A stretch of 64,000 nt of DNA from Rubrobacter tropicus (GCF_011492945.1 NZ_CP045119.1:3968001-4032000); one strand, 5' to 3'. Shown: positions 41,244-49,924, numbered from the stretch's first letter. Notes: a model not told the origin generated them from the sequence alone. A program made the numbers and translations.

Positions 41244-41669
41244 TCATCCGTTCGCGCCCTTTCCTTCCCCGTCGAGATGGACCTCGGGACCCAACCATAC
41301 TCCCGTTTCCCGCCAGTAAGCCTCCCTGAAGAGGTGGCGGCGGGCCATCTCTATCAGGTCCGCCAGCCCGCGATCCGGCACCCACCTGAGCTCGGGCGGG
41401 TCGTCCGGGTGCCACATGCACAGGCTGCCGTCCTCGTAGCGGTGGCGGGAGCACGCCGGGCCGTCGGCGAAGACCCGGGCGCCGGCGGCCGTGTGGCGGG
41501 TGCCGAAGACGATGGTAACGCGCCGCGTCTCGTAGCACGGGACCTCCAGGTCCAACACGTAGGTCAGGCTCCTTCGTGACCTCCGTTTCTCGATCCCGGG
41601 GTGGCGCGCCTTGAGGCTCGCCTGCATGCGCAAGACGGCGCCCACGTCCTCGCGCCACCACGGTAGCAC
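41244..41669 (-). CDS. E2-like (UBC-fold) protein, short type II CBASS Cap2-like
   Basis: 141 residues. The pattern YVLDLEVPCYE ... CSRHRYEDGSLCMWHPDDPP ... RHLFREAYWRETGVWLGPEV matches stand-alone E2-like proteins found beside CD-NTases (HxYxxGxLCLxxP ... W....tGxWxGxE). The Cys of SLCMWHP is the probable catalytic residue. There is no E1 or JAB domain in this locus. Such E2-only Cap2 proteins are thought to conjugate or prime the CD-NTase. It begins 10 bases after the CD-NTase stop. Confidence 0.75.
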   Translation of the reverse strand: MLPWWREDVGAVLRMQASLKARHPGIEKRRSRRSLTYVLDLEVPCYETRRVTIVFGTRHTAAGARVFADGPACSRHRYEDGSLCMWHPDDPPELRWVPDRGLADLIEMARRHLFREAYWRETGVWLGPEVHLDGEGKGANG

Positions 41670-41678
41670 CAGGCCAGC

Positions 41679-42722
41679 CTAGCGGTCCGCGGGCCTCTCG
41701 CCCCCGTAGGACCTGCCCGACGACACCGCGCTGCCCAGGCGGTCCGAGACCACCATGCCGCTCACGCCCTGGCGCACGCGCCCGTTGCTCTTGCCCAGCC
41801 CCTTCGCGTACTCCGCCTTGAGGTCCTCGTCGTCGGGGCGATCGACGGCGTCGGGCAGCAGCTGCGACCACGCCTTCTGCGCCTGAGCGTCCTGACCGTC
41901 GGCCTCCAGCTGCACGGCCTCCTCGGCGAGCCCGGCCAGCTTCTCGAGCCTGGCTGCCGCGTCCTTGCGCCGCGAGGTGTTCACGCCTATCGCGCCGGAG
42001 ACGCCGGCCGGGTCTTCGGTCAGGCCGTCCTTGAGGCTGTCAGCCCCGTGCCGGAACAGAACGGCGAGCCCATCCTGCATCGAGGCCTTCTCCTTGAGGC
42101 ACTCGAGCCCCAGCGCGGTGAGGTTGAACGAGCAGACCGTCTTCCCGTGCCTCTTGTTCGCGTGCTTGGCCAGCCGGATGACGCGCGCGAAAGTGGACTT
42201 GGTTGCCTTGTTGCGGCCCCGGACGAGCCGCGTGTGCTCTTCGGGATGGGATGCCTCCCAGGTGTTCTTCTTGAGGTCCGGGATCCACAGCCCGCCGTCC
42301 TCCCTCGTCAGGGCCACGATCACGTCGGCGGTGAAGTCGTCCGCGTCGGGCCCGACGGGGTCGTTGAACGTAACCTTTATGGCCCTGCGCCCGCCGACGT
42401 AGAAGCGCGCCTCCGGGTAGTCCTCCTTGAGGCGCTCCCTGAGGCGCTTTCGCACCTCCTCCACGATCCCCTCGGGGCCATCACCATCGGGGCCCAGTTC
42501 CGGGTAAGCCCTCCTGTCCAGGACGACGCCGAGATCCGCGTCTGCCAGCGGGCTGTTCTGGGTGCCGTGGGCCAGCGAGCCCGAACCGAACGTGCGCAGG
42601 GTGCGGAACTCCTCCTCGACGATCCTCCTTATGAGGTCGCGGCGGTCCCGCGCCGCCGCGAGCACCTCGTCGTCGACCGCTATGCGCGCCCTGGCTTCCT
42701 CGAGTATCCCGGTCATGCCCAT
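41679..42722 (-). CDS. CD-NTase (SMODS nucleotidyltransferase), CBASS cyclase
   Basis: 347 residues with an AAGGAGG box before the ATG at 42722. FGSGSLAHGTQNSPLADADL carries the GS motif and the DxD (DAD) of polymerase-beta-like nucleotidyltransferases; a third acidic residue is likely in DDFTADVIVA. The helical C-terminal half (KSTFARVIRLAKHANKRHGK, FNLTALGLECLKEK) fits the OAS/SMODS fold. It should make a cyclic di- or trinucleotide upon phage infection. The C terminus ends GGERPADR, and whether it is an E2 target is unknown. Confidence 0.88.
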   Translation of the reverse strand: MGMTGILEEARARIAVDDEVLAAARDRRDLIRRIVEEEFRTLRTFGSGSLAHGTQNSPLADADLGVVLDRRAYPELGPDGDGPEGIVEEVRKRLRERLKEDYPEARFYVGGRRAIKVTFNDPVGPDADDFTADVIVALTREDGGLWIPDLKKNTWEASHPEEHTRLVRGRNKATKSTFARVIRLAKHANKRHGKTVCSFNLTALGLECLKEKASMQDGLAVLFRHGADSLKDGLTEDPAGVSGAIGVNTSRRKDAAARLEKLAGLAEEAVQLEADGQDAQAQKAWSQLLPDAVDRPDDEDLKAEYAKGLGKSNGRVRQGVSGMVVSDRLGSAVSSGRSYGGERPADR

Positions 42723-42923
42723 CCCATCCTCCTTACGTTCTCTAACCGTTCACCAATCGTACTGAGAACTGATTTTAGCAGACGCGGAGGGCGGCGTCCG
42801 GTCGCGACCACAGCGATGGGGGTGAGCGCAGTTTGTGGGCGGGGTCTGCCTGATTTCGGCTAACATCCCGGGCATGGGCGAGCGGCCGACTTGCGGTGCA
42901 GAAGCTTGAGTTGGGAACTCACG

Positions 42924-43733
42924 ATGGATGGGGTGCGCGCCAGGCTTTCTTCGGGCGCGATGTTCTCTTCCGGCGGGGTCGACCTTTCGGGCGTGCGCTT
43001 CGTGAGGCCGGGCGGGCTGGTCGCGCTGTCTAGTTTGATCGAGGCCTGGACCGCGGAAGATCGGCCGCTGGTCGTAAGGCTGCCGCCGGACGGCGTCGCC
43101 GGATACATGCATCGCATGGACTTCTTCGCGCGTTTCGGCGACAGGCTGCTCTACGACAAGGACGTGACCCGCTTAGAGACGGGCGCCCGTCACGCCGGCG
43201 CGTCGCTCTCCGAACTGCGCACCGTGCGCACGGAAGACGAGGCCGCGCTCGTGACGCGGGACTTTCACCGGCTCCTCTCAGAAGGCAACCTGGCGAGGGC
43301 CGAGGTCAACCGCTGCTGCACGGTGCTTTCCGAGTTCTTGGAGAATGCGGTCGTCCACGCCGAGTCGCGCTGCGGCGCCTACACCGCCATCCAGACCTAC
43401 CGGATGGGGGGCGAGAGGGTCTGCGTCGCCGTCGCCGACGCCGGCATCGGGATACCCGCCACGCTGCGGGATCATCCCCAGGCCGCCATGCGCGGCATTT
43501 CGACGGACGGCGGACTCATCGAGCTGGCCGCGGTCGACGGGGTGTCGAGGCTGGGAGACGCCCGCGGCGGTGGCTTCGGCAGCGCGCTCAGGTCGGTCGG
43601 GCGCGGGAACGGGGCGATGACCGCCTGGTCCCACGGGGGGTGGGTGAGGTTCTCGGGGACGTCCGGCCCGCGGACCGAGACGGCCCATCCCCTCCGCGGC
43701 ACCTGCGTGGAGGCCGAGTTCCCGCTCGGGTGA
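42924..43733 (+). CDS. GHKL (histidine kinase-like) ATPase with STAS-like N terminus
   Basis: 269 residues. The N-terminal part (VDLSGVRFVRPGGLVALSSL) resembles a STAS-like strand-helix unit. The ATPase domain has the N-box LSEFLENAVVHAES, the G1 box VAVADAGIGIP and a G2-like GGGFGSAL. There is no phospho-acceptor His box, so it is an ATPase of the MutL/Spo0J-kinase type rather than a full kinase. It is paired with the STAS-like/HTH gene 70 bases downstream. Such pairs recur in defence-rich regions, but the function is not known to me. The start is uncertain; a TTG at 42891 is possible. Confidence 0.75.
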   Translation: MDGVRARLSSGAMFSSGGVDLSGVRFVRPGGLVALSSLIEAWTAEDRPLVVRLPPDGVAGYMHRMDFFARFGDRLLYDKDVTRLETGARHAGASLSELRTVRTEDEAALVTRDFHRLLSEGNLARAEVNRCCTVLSEFLENAVVHAESRCGAYTAIQTYRMGGERVCVAVADAGIGIPATLRDHPQAAMRGISTDGGLIELAAVDGVSRLGDARGGGFGSALRSVGRGNGAMTAWSHGGWVRFSGTSGPRTETAHPLRGTCVEAEFPLG

Positions 43734-43803
43734 TATTTGACACTGGGCCGAACCGATGCCTAAAGTAAACTGAGCGTTCAATGATTGCGATGAAAGGAGC
43801 GCC

Positions 43804-44442
43804 ATGACCGCCTTGAGCACGCCCGCCGTGGACCTGGGGTTGCTGGACGACGTCCTGCCGTTGACCGGAGCGGACGCGTCGGGCGGCGTCTTGGCGGGGC
43901 GCAAGAGCGGCGGGGCGGAGCGGGAGCTCTTGCGTAAGAGACTCGAATCGTACCCGCCGGGGTCCGCGCTTGGCGTGGACTTCCGCTCTCTGGACTTCAT
44001 GAATTTCTCCTATGCCGACGAGTGCTTCGGCGCGCTGGCCCAAGAGATGTACGCGGGCGGGATCAAGGACCGCTACGTGGTGCTGATCGTCTCGCCCGGC
44101 GATCAGGAAGACATCCTCGAGGAGATCCAGGTGTCCCTCGAACGGAGGAAGCTGGCGATGTTCTGCGCCGGGAAGGCGGAAGGCGTGGCCGACCTGCGCG
44201 TCGTCGGCGAGCTGCCGGACTACCTCGCGCACACCCTCGAGTCCGTCCGGCCCGGGGACACCAACGAAGCCCTGGCCGAGAGGCTCGACATCAAACTCAC
44301 CACCTGCAGCAACCGCACCGACCGCCTCGCCAGGCTGCGGCTGCTGCGCAAGCAGCGCCGCCAGGGGGCGCTCGGCTACAAGCAGTTCGAGTTCTTCCCG
44401 GTGTTGCCCGCCGTGGGCTTCGAGAGCCCGCAACCGGAATAA
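43804..44442 (+). CDS. STAS-like (DUF4325-type) protein with C-terminal HTH
   Basis: 212 residues with an AAAGGAG box four bases before the ATG. LGVDFRSLDFMNFSYADECF followed by GIKDRYVVLIVSP is a STAS-like domain of DUF4325 type. The C-terminal part (TNEALAERLDIKLTTCSNRT, DRLARLRLLRKQRR) is a winged HTH. Together with the upstream GHKL ATPase it suggests a small phosphorelay- or anti-sigma-like switch (SpoIIAA/SpoIIAB style), which is an inference. Confidence 0.7.
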   Translation: MTALSTPAVDLGLLDDVLPLTGADASGGVLAGRKSGGAERELLRKRLESYPPGSALGVDFRSLDFMNFSYADECFGALAQEMYAGGIKDRYVVLIVSPGDQEDILEEIQVSLERRKLAMFCAGKAEGVADLRVVGELPDYLAHTLESVRPGDTNEALAERLDIKLTTCSNRTDRLARLRLLRKQRRQGALGYKQFEFFPVLPAVGFESPQPE

Positions 44443-44576
44443 TCTGTCACACGAAAAGTAACTCTGGGACACCGTTTCCGACGAAACCCTTTAGGAATCG
44501 GCCAAAACTCCTCTTCGTCGTGTAAGATTATGGGTGTAATCTGCTTTTTGGTGTTCGATACGCGGGAGGCCCGCTT

Positions 44577-45572
44577 TTGACCCATTACGCGCACGCCCGG
44601 GACATAGACCCCGGTGACGCCATCGACGCCGAGGAGGTGGACGATCTCGTTGCCCGGGTGGTGAACCCCCTGGCGCTTTCGTTCGAGCATTCGGCGGATC
44701 TGGGGGCGACGTTCGGGGCGCTGATGGCGGACATGCTCAGGCAGTTTCTGGGCACGCACCAGAGCATAAGGATGCTCATGAGGAGCCGCGGGGAGAACCC
44801 GCCGGCGATGGCGGACGCGATGTCGCTCGCCCGGGAGCAGATCGAGAAGGTCTACGTGGTGGCGTTGCTACTGGAGGACCCGGAGCATTGGACCGAGCGC
44901 TATCTCAAAGACGAATGGCGCAAGGCCTACGAGCGCCACCTGCTGGAGGCCGACGAGCGTTCCGGTTTGGCGAGGTACGACGACTTCCTGAAAGAGCAGG
45001 CGTCCGGCTTGGAGAACGAGCGCAAGGGGCTAGGAATCTCCGACGAGGAGAAGGAGTTCGTGGAGTGGCGCTACCGCAACCCGCCGGGGACGACCACGCC
45101 GCCGCACTTGAAGGCCGCCTCCAAAACCATGGCCAACTTCCCGATGCCCGCTGAGGTGATACGCGAGGTATCCGACCCACAGCTCAAAGACGCTCTGCGG
45201 CGCTGGCAAAGGGAGTACGGTTATTTCTCTGGATACAGCCACTCGGGGTTCCGCAAGCTGATGCCCGGCTTCATCGAGGGCAACATGAAACTCACCACCG
45301 CCGAGAAGGAGAAGGTCGTCGAGACCGAGTACGCGCAGAGCATCATGATCAGCTACCTGGCCGCGGGTCTCGCCTGCGCCGAGGCGGCGTCGAGGGCGTT
45401 GCCGCGGCGGGGCCCGACGGGTCCTTTGACCGCCCGGGCGGTCGGCGACGCCGACCTCTTGGTCAGGTTGTCGGATCTATGGGACCTGCTCGATCGGTCC
45501 TCCCTCGTCGGGAGGGCCCTCTACGAGATGCGCGCCCGCAGCATTCTGCCGCCGAAGATCGGGGCGCCCTAG
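44577..45572 (+). CDS. helical protein of unknown function, possibly defence-related
   Basis: 331 residues from a TTG with a GGAGG box. It is almost entirely alpha-helical. Noted features are MADMLRQFLGTHQSIRMLMR, ALLLEDPEHWTERYLKDEW, and a conserved-looking YFSGYSHSGFRKLMPGF with a His that could be catalytic or structural, as in DUF5677-like families. I cannot assign a family firmly. It lies between the GHKL/STAS pair and the tyrosine recombinase, whose ATG follows its stop without a gap. Confidence 0.65.
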   Translation: MTHYAHARDIDPGDAIDAEEVDDLVARVVNPLALSFEHSADLGATFGALMADMLRQFLGTHQSIRMLMRSRGENPPAMADAMSLAREQIEKVYVVALLLEDPEHWTERYLKDEWRKAYERHLLEADERSGLARYDDFLKEQASGLENERKGLGISDEEKEFVEWRYRNPPGTTTPPHLKAASKTMANFPMPAEVIREVSDPQLKDALRRWQREYGYFSGYSHSGFRKLMPGFIEGNMKLTTAEKEKVVETEYAQSIMISYLAAGLACAEAASRALPRRGPTGPLTARAVGDADLLVRLSDLWDLLDRSSLVGRALYEMRARSILPPKIGAP

Positions 45573-46637
45573 ATGTCGGCGCCCGAGACGACGAAGGGTT
45601 CCGGTTCCGCGGCCCAGACCGCGGCCGACCCGGCCCCGCTCTTCCTCGGCGACGCGATCGCCTTCTTTCTCGACGCCAAACGCGCCGGCGGCCGCGGCGA
45701 GAAGACCATAGACGACTACCGCAAGAAGCTCGACCTCTTCCAGCGCTGGCTCGCCTCGCGATCCGGGCTCGGGGAGGTAGACGTCCCATATGCCTCGGCC
45801 GACGCCGACGCCGTGGAGGCCTACGCCGTCTACCTCAAGAACGAGCGCACCCTCAAGGACGGCAAGCCCCTCCAGGACTCCACCGCGAAGAGCCATCTGG
45901 CCGTGCTAAAGAGCTTCTTCGAGACGGCCTCGAGGAGGCTCAAGCTAGAAAACCCCATGGACGACCTCGACGAGGTCCGCTTCCGCCAGGCGACCCCGAA
46001 GAGGCTCTACCTCACCAAGGAGGAGGCCGGCAGGCTCTTCGCCCCCATCGATCGGGCCGCGAGATCCGCGCCCGGGGAGGGGCCCGACGGGGCGCCCCCC
46101 TCCCGCCGCGCGCTTTTGGCCCCCGTGCTCGCCGCGCGCGACCACGCCGCCTTCAGCGCCATGGTCTACGCCGGCCTCAGGATAGAGGAAGCGGCCGGCC
46201 TCGCCGTCTGGGACCTCGACCTCTCTCGCGGCGCCGAAGAGGTCCGGGTGGCCAAGGGCAAGGGCAACAAGGAGCGGGCGGTCCCGATGGCCCCGAAGCT
46301 CAAGCGCTCGCTCTCGCGCTACCTCTCGGTCAGGGGAGATCTCGTGCCCGCCGGGGAGGATCCGTCCCACCTCTTCCTCAACGAGCGGGGGAGGCGAGTC
46401 TCGGAGAACACCCTGAGGCGGCGGCTCTACGGGTGGGTGCGCGAGGCGCGCCTCGCGAAGAAGGCCGCCCTCAAGCCCCACGACCTCAGGCGCACCTTCG
46501 GGACCTGGTACCTGCAGGACAACCCGGGGCAGCTGAGGGAGCTCGCCGAGCTCATGGGCCACTCCGACCTCTCCCAGGTGATGAAGTACGCCCTCTCGGA
46601 CGCTGAGCGGGCCCGGGCCGGGGTCGGCAGGCTGTGA
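45573..46637 (+). CDS. tyrosine recombinase (integrase/Xer type)
   Basis: 354 residues. The SAM-like core-binding domain is at about residues 30-125 (KTIDDYRKKLDLFQRWLASR). In the catalytic domain are YAGLRIEEAAGL (Arg I), VAKGKGNKERAVPM (Lys), PHDLRRTFGTWYL (HxxR), LMGHSDLSQVMKYALSD (His/Trp position and nucleophile Tyr). It has all expected residues and normal length. It could integrate the element or resolve dimers. No att core was identified nearby. Confidence 0.92.
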   Translation: MSAPETTKGSGSAAQTAADPAPLFLGDAIAFFLDAKRAGGRGEKTIDDYRKKLDLFQRWLASRSGLGEVDVPYASADADAVEAYAVYLKNERTLKDGKPLQDSTAKSHLAVLKSFFETASRRLKLENPMDDLDEVRFRQATPKRLYLTKEEAGRLFAPIDRAARSAPGEGPDGAPPSRRALLAPVLAARDHAAFSAMVYAGLRIEEAAGLAVWDLDLSRGAEEVRVAKGKGNKERAVPMAPKLKRSLSRYLSVRGDLVPAGEDPSHLFLNERGRRVSENTLRRRLYGWVREARLAKKAALKPHDLRRTFGTWYLQDNPGQLRELAELMGHSDLSQVMKYALSDAERARAGVGRL

Positions 46638-47037
46638 GCGGACTCCACGCCGGATCGGCCGCCCTCTCGGACCACGCCAAGCTCCTCAGGCCGAGGAGTG
46701 GCCGGCGCTCGCCACGCTCGTCCAGCGTGCGGGCGAGCCGGAGGCCCTCGGGGCCCTGGCCTCCGCCGCCGACGACTGGAAGGCGTTCGCCTGGATGTGG
46801 TCGGTCTTCAACGAGGCGGACGCCCGCTACCTGCAGCAGCTCTCGGAGGGGCTGGCCGAGGGCGCCGCGGTGCCGGAGAACCTCTGGGACGCCGTGGCGA
46901 CCTTCGTGCTCTCCCGGGTCCCGGCCCCCCCCCACGGCCATGCCCTCGGCCACAGGCAGCACTCGGCGGAGCAGCTCGCCCGCAGGGAGGCCCAGGAGAA
47001 GGTCCTCCGTAGCCTGGCCCCCCGGACGGGACGATAG
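46634..47037 (+). pseudogene. frameshifted gene of unknown function
   Basis: From a GTG at 46634 the frame reads ALSDHAKLLRP, and then the coding-like sequence continues in another frame as EEWPALATLVQRAGEPEALG through DDWKAFAWMWSVFNEADAR to LRSLAPRTGR (stop 47035-47037). A single missing base near 46692 would restore one frame of about 134 codons. An ATG at 46795 could still start an 80-residue product. No family was recognised. Confidence 0.5.
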
Positions 47038-47210
47038 TGGCGGCGCTCATCGGCGGGGAGCGGGTTACGGTCAAGAGGCTCTTCCGGGAAAGCGAGAACG
47101 TAAGGCTGCGGGAGGAGAACGGCGAGCACAAAGACGTAGTAGCGCCGGCTGCAGACGTGGAGGTGCAGGGCCGGGTGGAGCTGATACTCCGGCGGCCGTG
47201 GAGGCGGTGA
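47037..47210 (+). pseudogene. LexA/S24 peptidase C-terminal remnant
   Basis: 57 codons from a GTG overlapping the preceding stop. The sequence GGERVTVKRLFRESENVRLR, then EENGEHKDVV and VEVQGRVELILR, aligns with the C-terminal end of LexA (E. coli: TVKRLKKQGNKVELLPEN ... GLAVGVIR). The catalytic Lys (VKRL) is present, but the DNA-binding domain, the cleavage site and the catalytic Ser are absent. It is probably a remnant of a former SOS-type repressor gene. Confidence 0.65.
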
Positions 47211-47273
47211 TGCTCAGGTGCCCGGATAAGGTTTGGTGCGGCGGTAGGCTGGCGGTGCTAAGGGGAGGCGGTC

Positions 47274-47606
47274 GTGACGAGACGGCGGAAGACGAGAACG
47301 CGGCAAGAGTGGGAGGAGGCGGACCTTCGCGCCTGGGACGAGTTCAGCCGTAGGCTGGAGGCCGCCGAGTCGATGGGCGACGCGCTAGCGCTTTACGCGA
47401 GCACCCCACCGCCCGACTCGCCCGGCCGCCGCTACTACTCGAATCTCGGCTTCTTCCTCCAAAGCTTCGATGTGCCAGGAGGATCAGATTACGATGAGAG
47501 AGCGATGTACCTCCGGTTCGTAAAAAAACTGGACGATTCGGGCGCGCTGAAACCGGGGGCCGGTCGGAAGGTTCGGGACAAGCTGCGGCGCTCGATGGAG
47601 GCGTGA
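47274..47606 (+). CDS. hypothetical protein, 110 aa
   Basis: It starts at a GTG after GGGAGGCGGTC and is a charged, helical protein (EWEEADLRAWDEFSRRLEAA) with a basic C terminus (GRKVRDKLRRSMEA). No family was recognised. About 210 bases of non-coding, AT-richer DNA follow (47607-47816), between this gene and the convergent PIN gene; nothing else was found in that spacer. Confidence 0.6.
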   Translation: MTRRRKTRTRQEWEEADLRAWDEFSRRLEAAESMGDALALYASTPPPDSPGRRYYSNLGFFLQSFDVPGGSDYDERAMYLRFVKKLDDSGALKPGAGRKVRDKLRRSMEA

Positions 47607-47816
47607 GGCGGCACCCGTGTCCTACTGTTCTCGCGAGCCCTCAGGCCCAACGAACGCCTCGTCGAGGCGGGGCTTGCCCAGGTTCTAGCGGCGACTAACT
47701 ATTTCATGTGTTGCACTGTAGTAAGAGGATGCGGAATGAGTCTGGTTTGCTCTCCTGGAATCTTCCTTAACCTTACTTCGACTCTGCATATCAGCGTACT
47801 ATGTGCATCACCTTCC

Positions 47817-48359
47817 TTAGCCAGGACGCGTCCCGGTTTCCAGGTAGCGCTCTAACTGCGCTCGGATTAGTCGTGGTGGCCGCCTTTCTTGGTCTTGCAG
47901 GCTACGGTACTGCATCCATGCCTCCTCCGAAGAGAGTAGCCCTATGCTGAACGCTCGGTGCAGGACGTAGAGCGTGCCTCTGACGGAGACGTTGTGTCTC
48001 CTTCCGAGGCGGACAGCGTGAGGGTCATTGCTGAGTACGATGGATCCGGGCCTGGAGTGGCGCGCCACATGCACCAGGCTCGCCTCCCCGGCGGCGTCAC
48101 CCGCCGCCGCCCTTCGACGGCCCATGATGGCGATTTGGTCGCGCTCTATCTGGGGCAACAGACGCGCGTCCACGGGATCGACCTCGAGGAACGGGAACAG
48201 GCTCGCCGCGCCGCCCCCCGCTTGTTCCAGCGGGTCGCCGAACTCCGCGTCGACGAAGGTCGTGGTCCAGCCCTCGCCGTCGAGGACGCGCGCCAGCAAA
48301 GGCTCTAAGCCAAGTAGGCGGATGTCTATCAGCACGTTAGTATCGAGACCGGAGAGCAC
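47817..48359 (-). CDS. PIN-domain protein (putative RNase toxin)
   Basis: 180 residues. It begins MLSGLDTNVLIDI with the first PIN aspartate; GEASLVHVA and LSNDPHAVRLG provide the further acidic residues, and RRHNVSVRGTLYVLHRA is the typical C-terminal helix region. PIN domains are metal-dependent RNases, often toxins. It is the second gene of an operon whose first gene is an XRE-ImmA/IrrE protein, 15 bases upstream. The pairing resembles toxin-antitoxin modules with metallopeptidase antitoxins. Confidence 0.8.
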   Translation of the reverse strand: MLSGLDTNVLIDIRLLGLEPLLARVLDGEGWTTTFVDAEFGDPLEQAGGGAASLFPFLEVDPVDARLLPQIERDQIAIMGRRRAAAGDAAGEASLVHVARHSRPGSIVLSNDPHAVRLGRRHNVSVRGTLYVLHRAFSIGLLSSEEAWMQYRSLQDQERRPPRLIRAQLERYLETGTRPG

Positions 48360-48374
48360 CCCTGCGGCTGCCCG

Positions 48375-49571
48375 CTACAGCGGCGCTTCCGCCGCGTCCA
48401 GGCGGATACCGATCTGCGCCACCCAGCGGTAGATGTCCTCGGGTGGTTGATGCAGCATCTCCGCCGCGCCGTCCACGGTGATCGCGCCCTCTTCGAGCGC
48501 CCGCGCAACCCGCGCCCTCATGGCCGGCCCGACCTCGGAGGCTCCGCGCTCCGCGTCCGCGGTCACGGGCGAGAGCCCCAGACGCCTCTTGGCCTCCCTG
48601 AGCATCTCCGGATTCTCCGACATCTCCTTTATGGAGTCGGCGGTGGTTCCGCCAACAGCGTGGATGCGTCCGAGGTTCACCAGTCTGTAGGCCGCCGCTT
48701 GGTCGCTTACCCCGAACGAGGCGGCGAGCCAGACGATCCAATCTATAGGACTGGGACGTTGGCCCAGCCGACGCTCCAGGCGTTGCCAACCGTCCGCGAC
48801 GCCGGCTTCGGGCATCAGCAGCCCCGCGGCGAAGGCGTTGGCCTCGCGTTCCCGAGGCGACCTGCCCCTCACGGTTTCGTCGACGACCATCTCGCCGCCG
48901 TGGAGGTGACCTAAGGCGAGATGCCCCAGCTCGTGGGCAATGGTGAACCGCCTTCGGACGCGCGGCTTGTCGCTGTTGATAAGAACGTAGGCTACCCCCG
49001 TCTGCGGGTCCAACGCGGAGCACCCTTCCGGGGATCGCTCGTCGCCGCCCAACGGCATGCGGGCGACGATCACGCCCAACTCGTCGGCCAAGACGGCGAC
49101 GTCCGCTATGGGCGAATGCCCTAGCCCGTGGCGCTCCCGGAAAAGATCCGCGCCCTGGTAGCCCCTCTCCAAATCCTCCAAATCTTTGGGCAAGTCGAGC
49201 GCAGGAAAGTCCTGCGCGTCGTACGCATCGTCTTCGTCCTCGCGCAGCCAACGATCGTCAGCGACCAAGCGCTGTAATCGCCGTTTCATGGCTCCAGCCT
49301 TCGGTCCCAGGGCTCCCGCCGTGGCCCTCATGGCGACGGTAAGGGGAACCTCGCCCTCCGCTGTGGGATCTTCCAGCAAGTCCTCGGTCGAGGTGCCATA
49401 AAACGAGGCGAGCCGCTTAACCTCAAGCGCCCCCACCCCCCGCTTGCCGCGTTCCATCTTCGCCACGGCCGTGTCGTCCAGCCCGATGGCGCGTCCCGCC
49501 TCCTCTTGCGTGTATCCCGCCCTCTCCCGAGCCCTACGTAGCCGTCCGCCCAGTTCCTCCTGCGTAATCAT
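48375..49571 (-). CDS. XRE HTH plus ImmA/IrrE metallopeptidase
   Basis: 398 residues; the ATG at 49571 lies six bases after GGAAGG. The XRE helix-turn-helix is at about residues 3-55 (LRRARERAGYTQEEAGRAIG). The ImmA/IrrE domain (about 140-300) has the zinc site AHELGHLALGH. The C-terminal domain (about 300-398) is helical. In related systems such proteins repress and are cleaved or inactivated upon stress. It is divergent from the ubiquitin-like operon, with an operator-like palindrome between, so it may regulate that operon as well as the PIN gene. Confidence 0.88.
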   Translation of the reverse strand: MITQEELGGRLRRARERAGYTQEEAGRAIGLDDTAVAKMERGKRGVGALEVKRLASFYGTSTEDLLEDPTAEGEVPLTVAMRATAGALGPKAGAMKRRLQRLVADDRWLREDEDDAYDAQDFPALDLPKDLEDLERGYQGADLFRERHGLGHSPIADVAVLADELGVIVARMPLGGDERSPEGCSALDPQTGVAYVLINSDKPRVRRRFTIAHELGHLALGHLHGGEMVVDETVRGRSPREREANAFAAGLLMPEAGVADGWQRLERRLGQRPSPIDWIVWLAASFGVSDQAAAYRLVNLGRIHAVGGTTADSIKEMSENPEMLREAKRRLGLSPVTADAERGASEVGPAMRARVARALEEGAITVDGAAEMLHQPPEDIYRWVAQIGIRLDAAEAPL

Positions 49572-49595
49572 CGGCACCCTTCCTTTCCTGTCTGC

Positions 49596-49615
49596 TATAA
49601 TAGCAAGTAGTTGCT
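49596..49615 (+). promoter_or_regulatory. divergent promoter with palindromic operator
   Basis: TATAAT (49596-49601) is followed at once by AGCAA-GTAG-TTGCT (49602-49615), a perfect inverted repeat. The region lies between the XRE-ImmA gene and the Ubl gene, so the XRE protein is the natural candidate to bind it. Confidence 0.6.
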
Positions 49616-49666
49616 GATATGTACGTGACCCGTGTCACAATGCGGTCACCCGCCACAGGAGGTTAT

Positions 49667-49924
49667 ATGCCCAAGAACAAAGAAAAGCTGACCATCGTCG
49701 TCAACGGCCACCCGACCGAGGTCGAGGCCAACGAGAACGCGCCGATCCGCACCGTGATCCCTAAGGCCCTCGCGGAAAGCGGAAATACCGGCCGGCCCCC
49801 CGAGGATTGGAAGCTGACGGACGAGGACGGGAACCCTCTCGATCTTGGTCGCAAGATCGAGGACTTCGGGTTCGCCCCGGGCGTGACGCTCGTCTTGAGC
49901 CTCAGGGCCGGCGCGGGTGGCTGA
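49667..49924 (+). CDS. ubiquitin-like modifier (single beta-grasp, C-terminal GG)
   Basis: 85 residues from the ATG at 49667 with an AGGAGGT box. The fold pattern is beta-grasp: KLTIVVNGHPTEVEANENAP, then the helix TVIPKALAESGN, WKLTDEDGNPLDLGRKIEDF and VTLVLSLRAGAGG. The protein ends exactly in Gly-Gly, as needed for E1 activation without processing. It is the first gene of a four-gene operon with E2, JAB and E1 genes, as in Bil/Bub antiphage systems. Confidence 0.85.
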   Translation: MPKNKEKLTIVVNGHPTEVEANENAPIRTVIPKALAESGNTGRPPEDWKLTDEDGNPLDLGRKIEDFGFAPGVTLVLSLRAGAGG

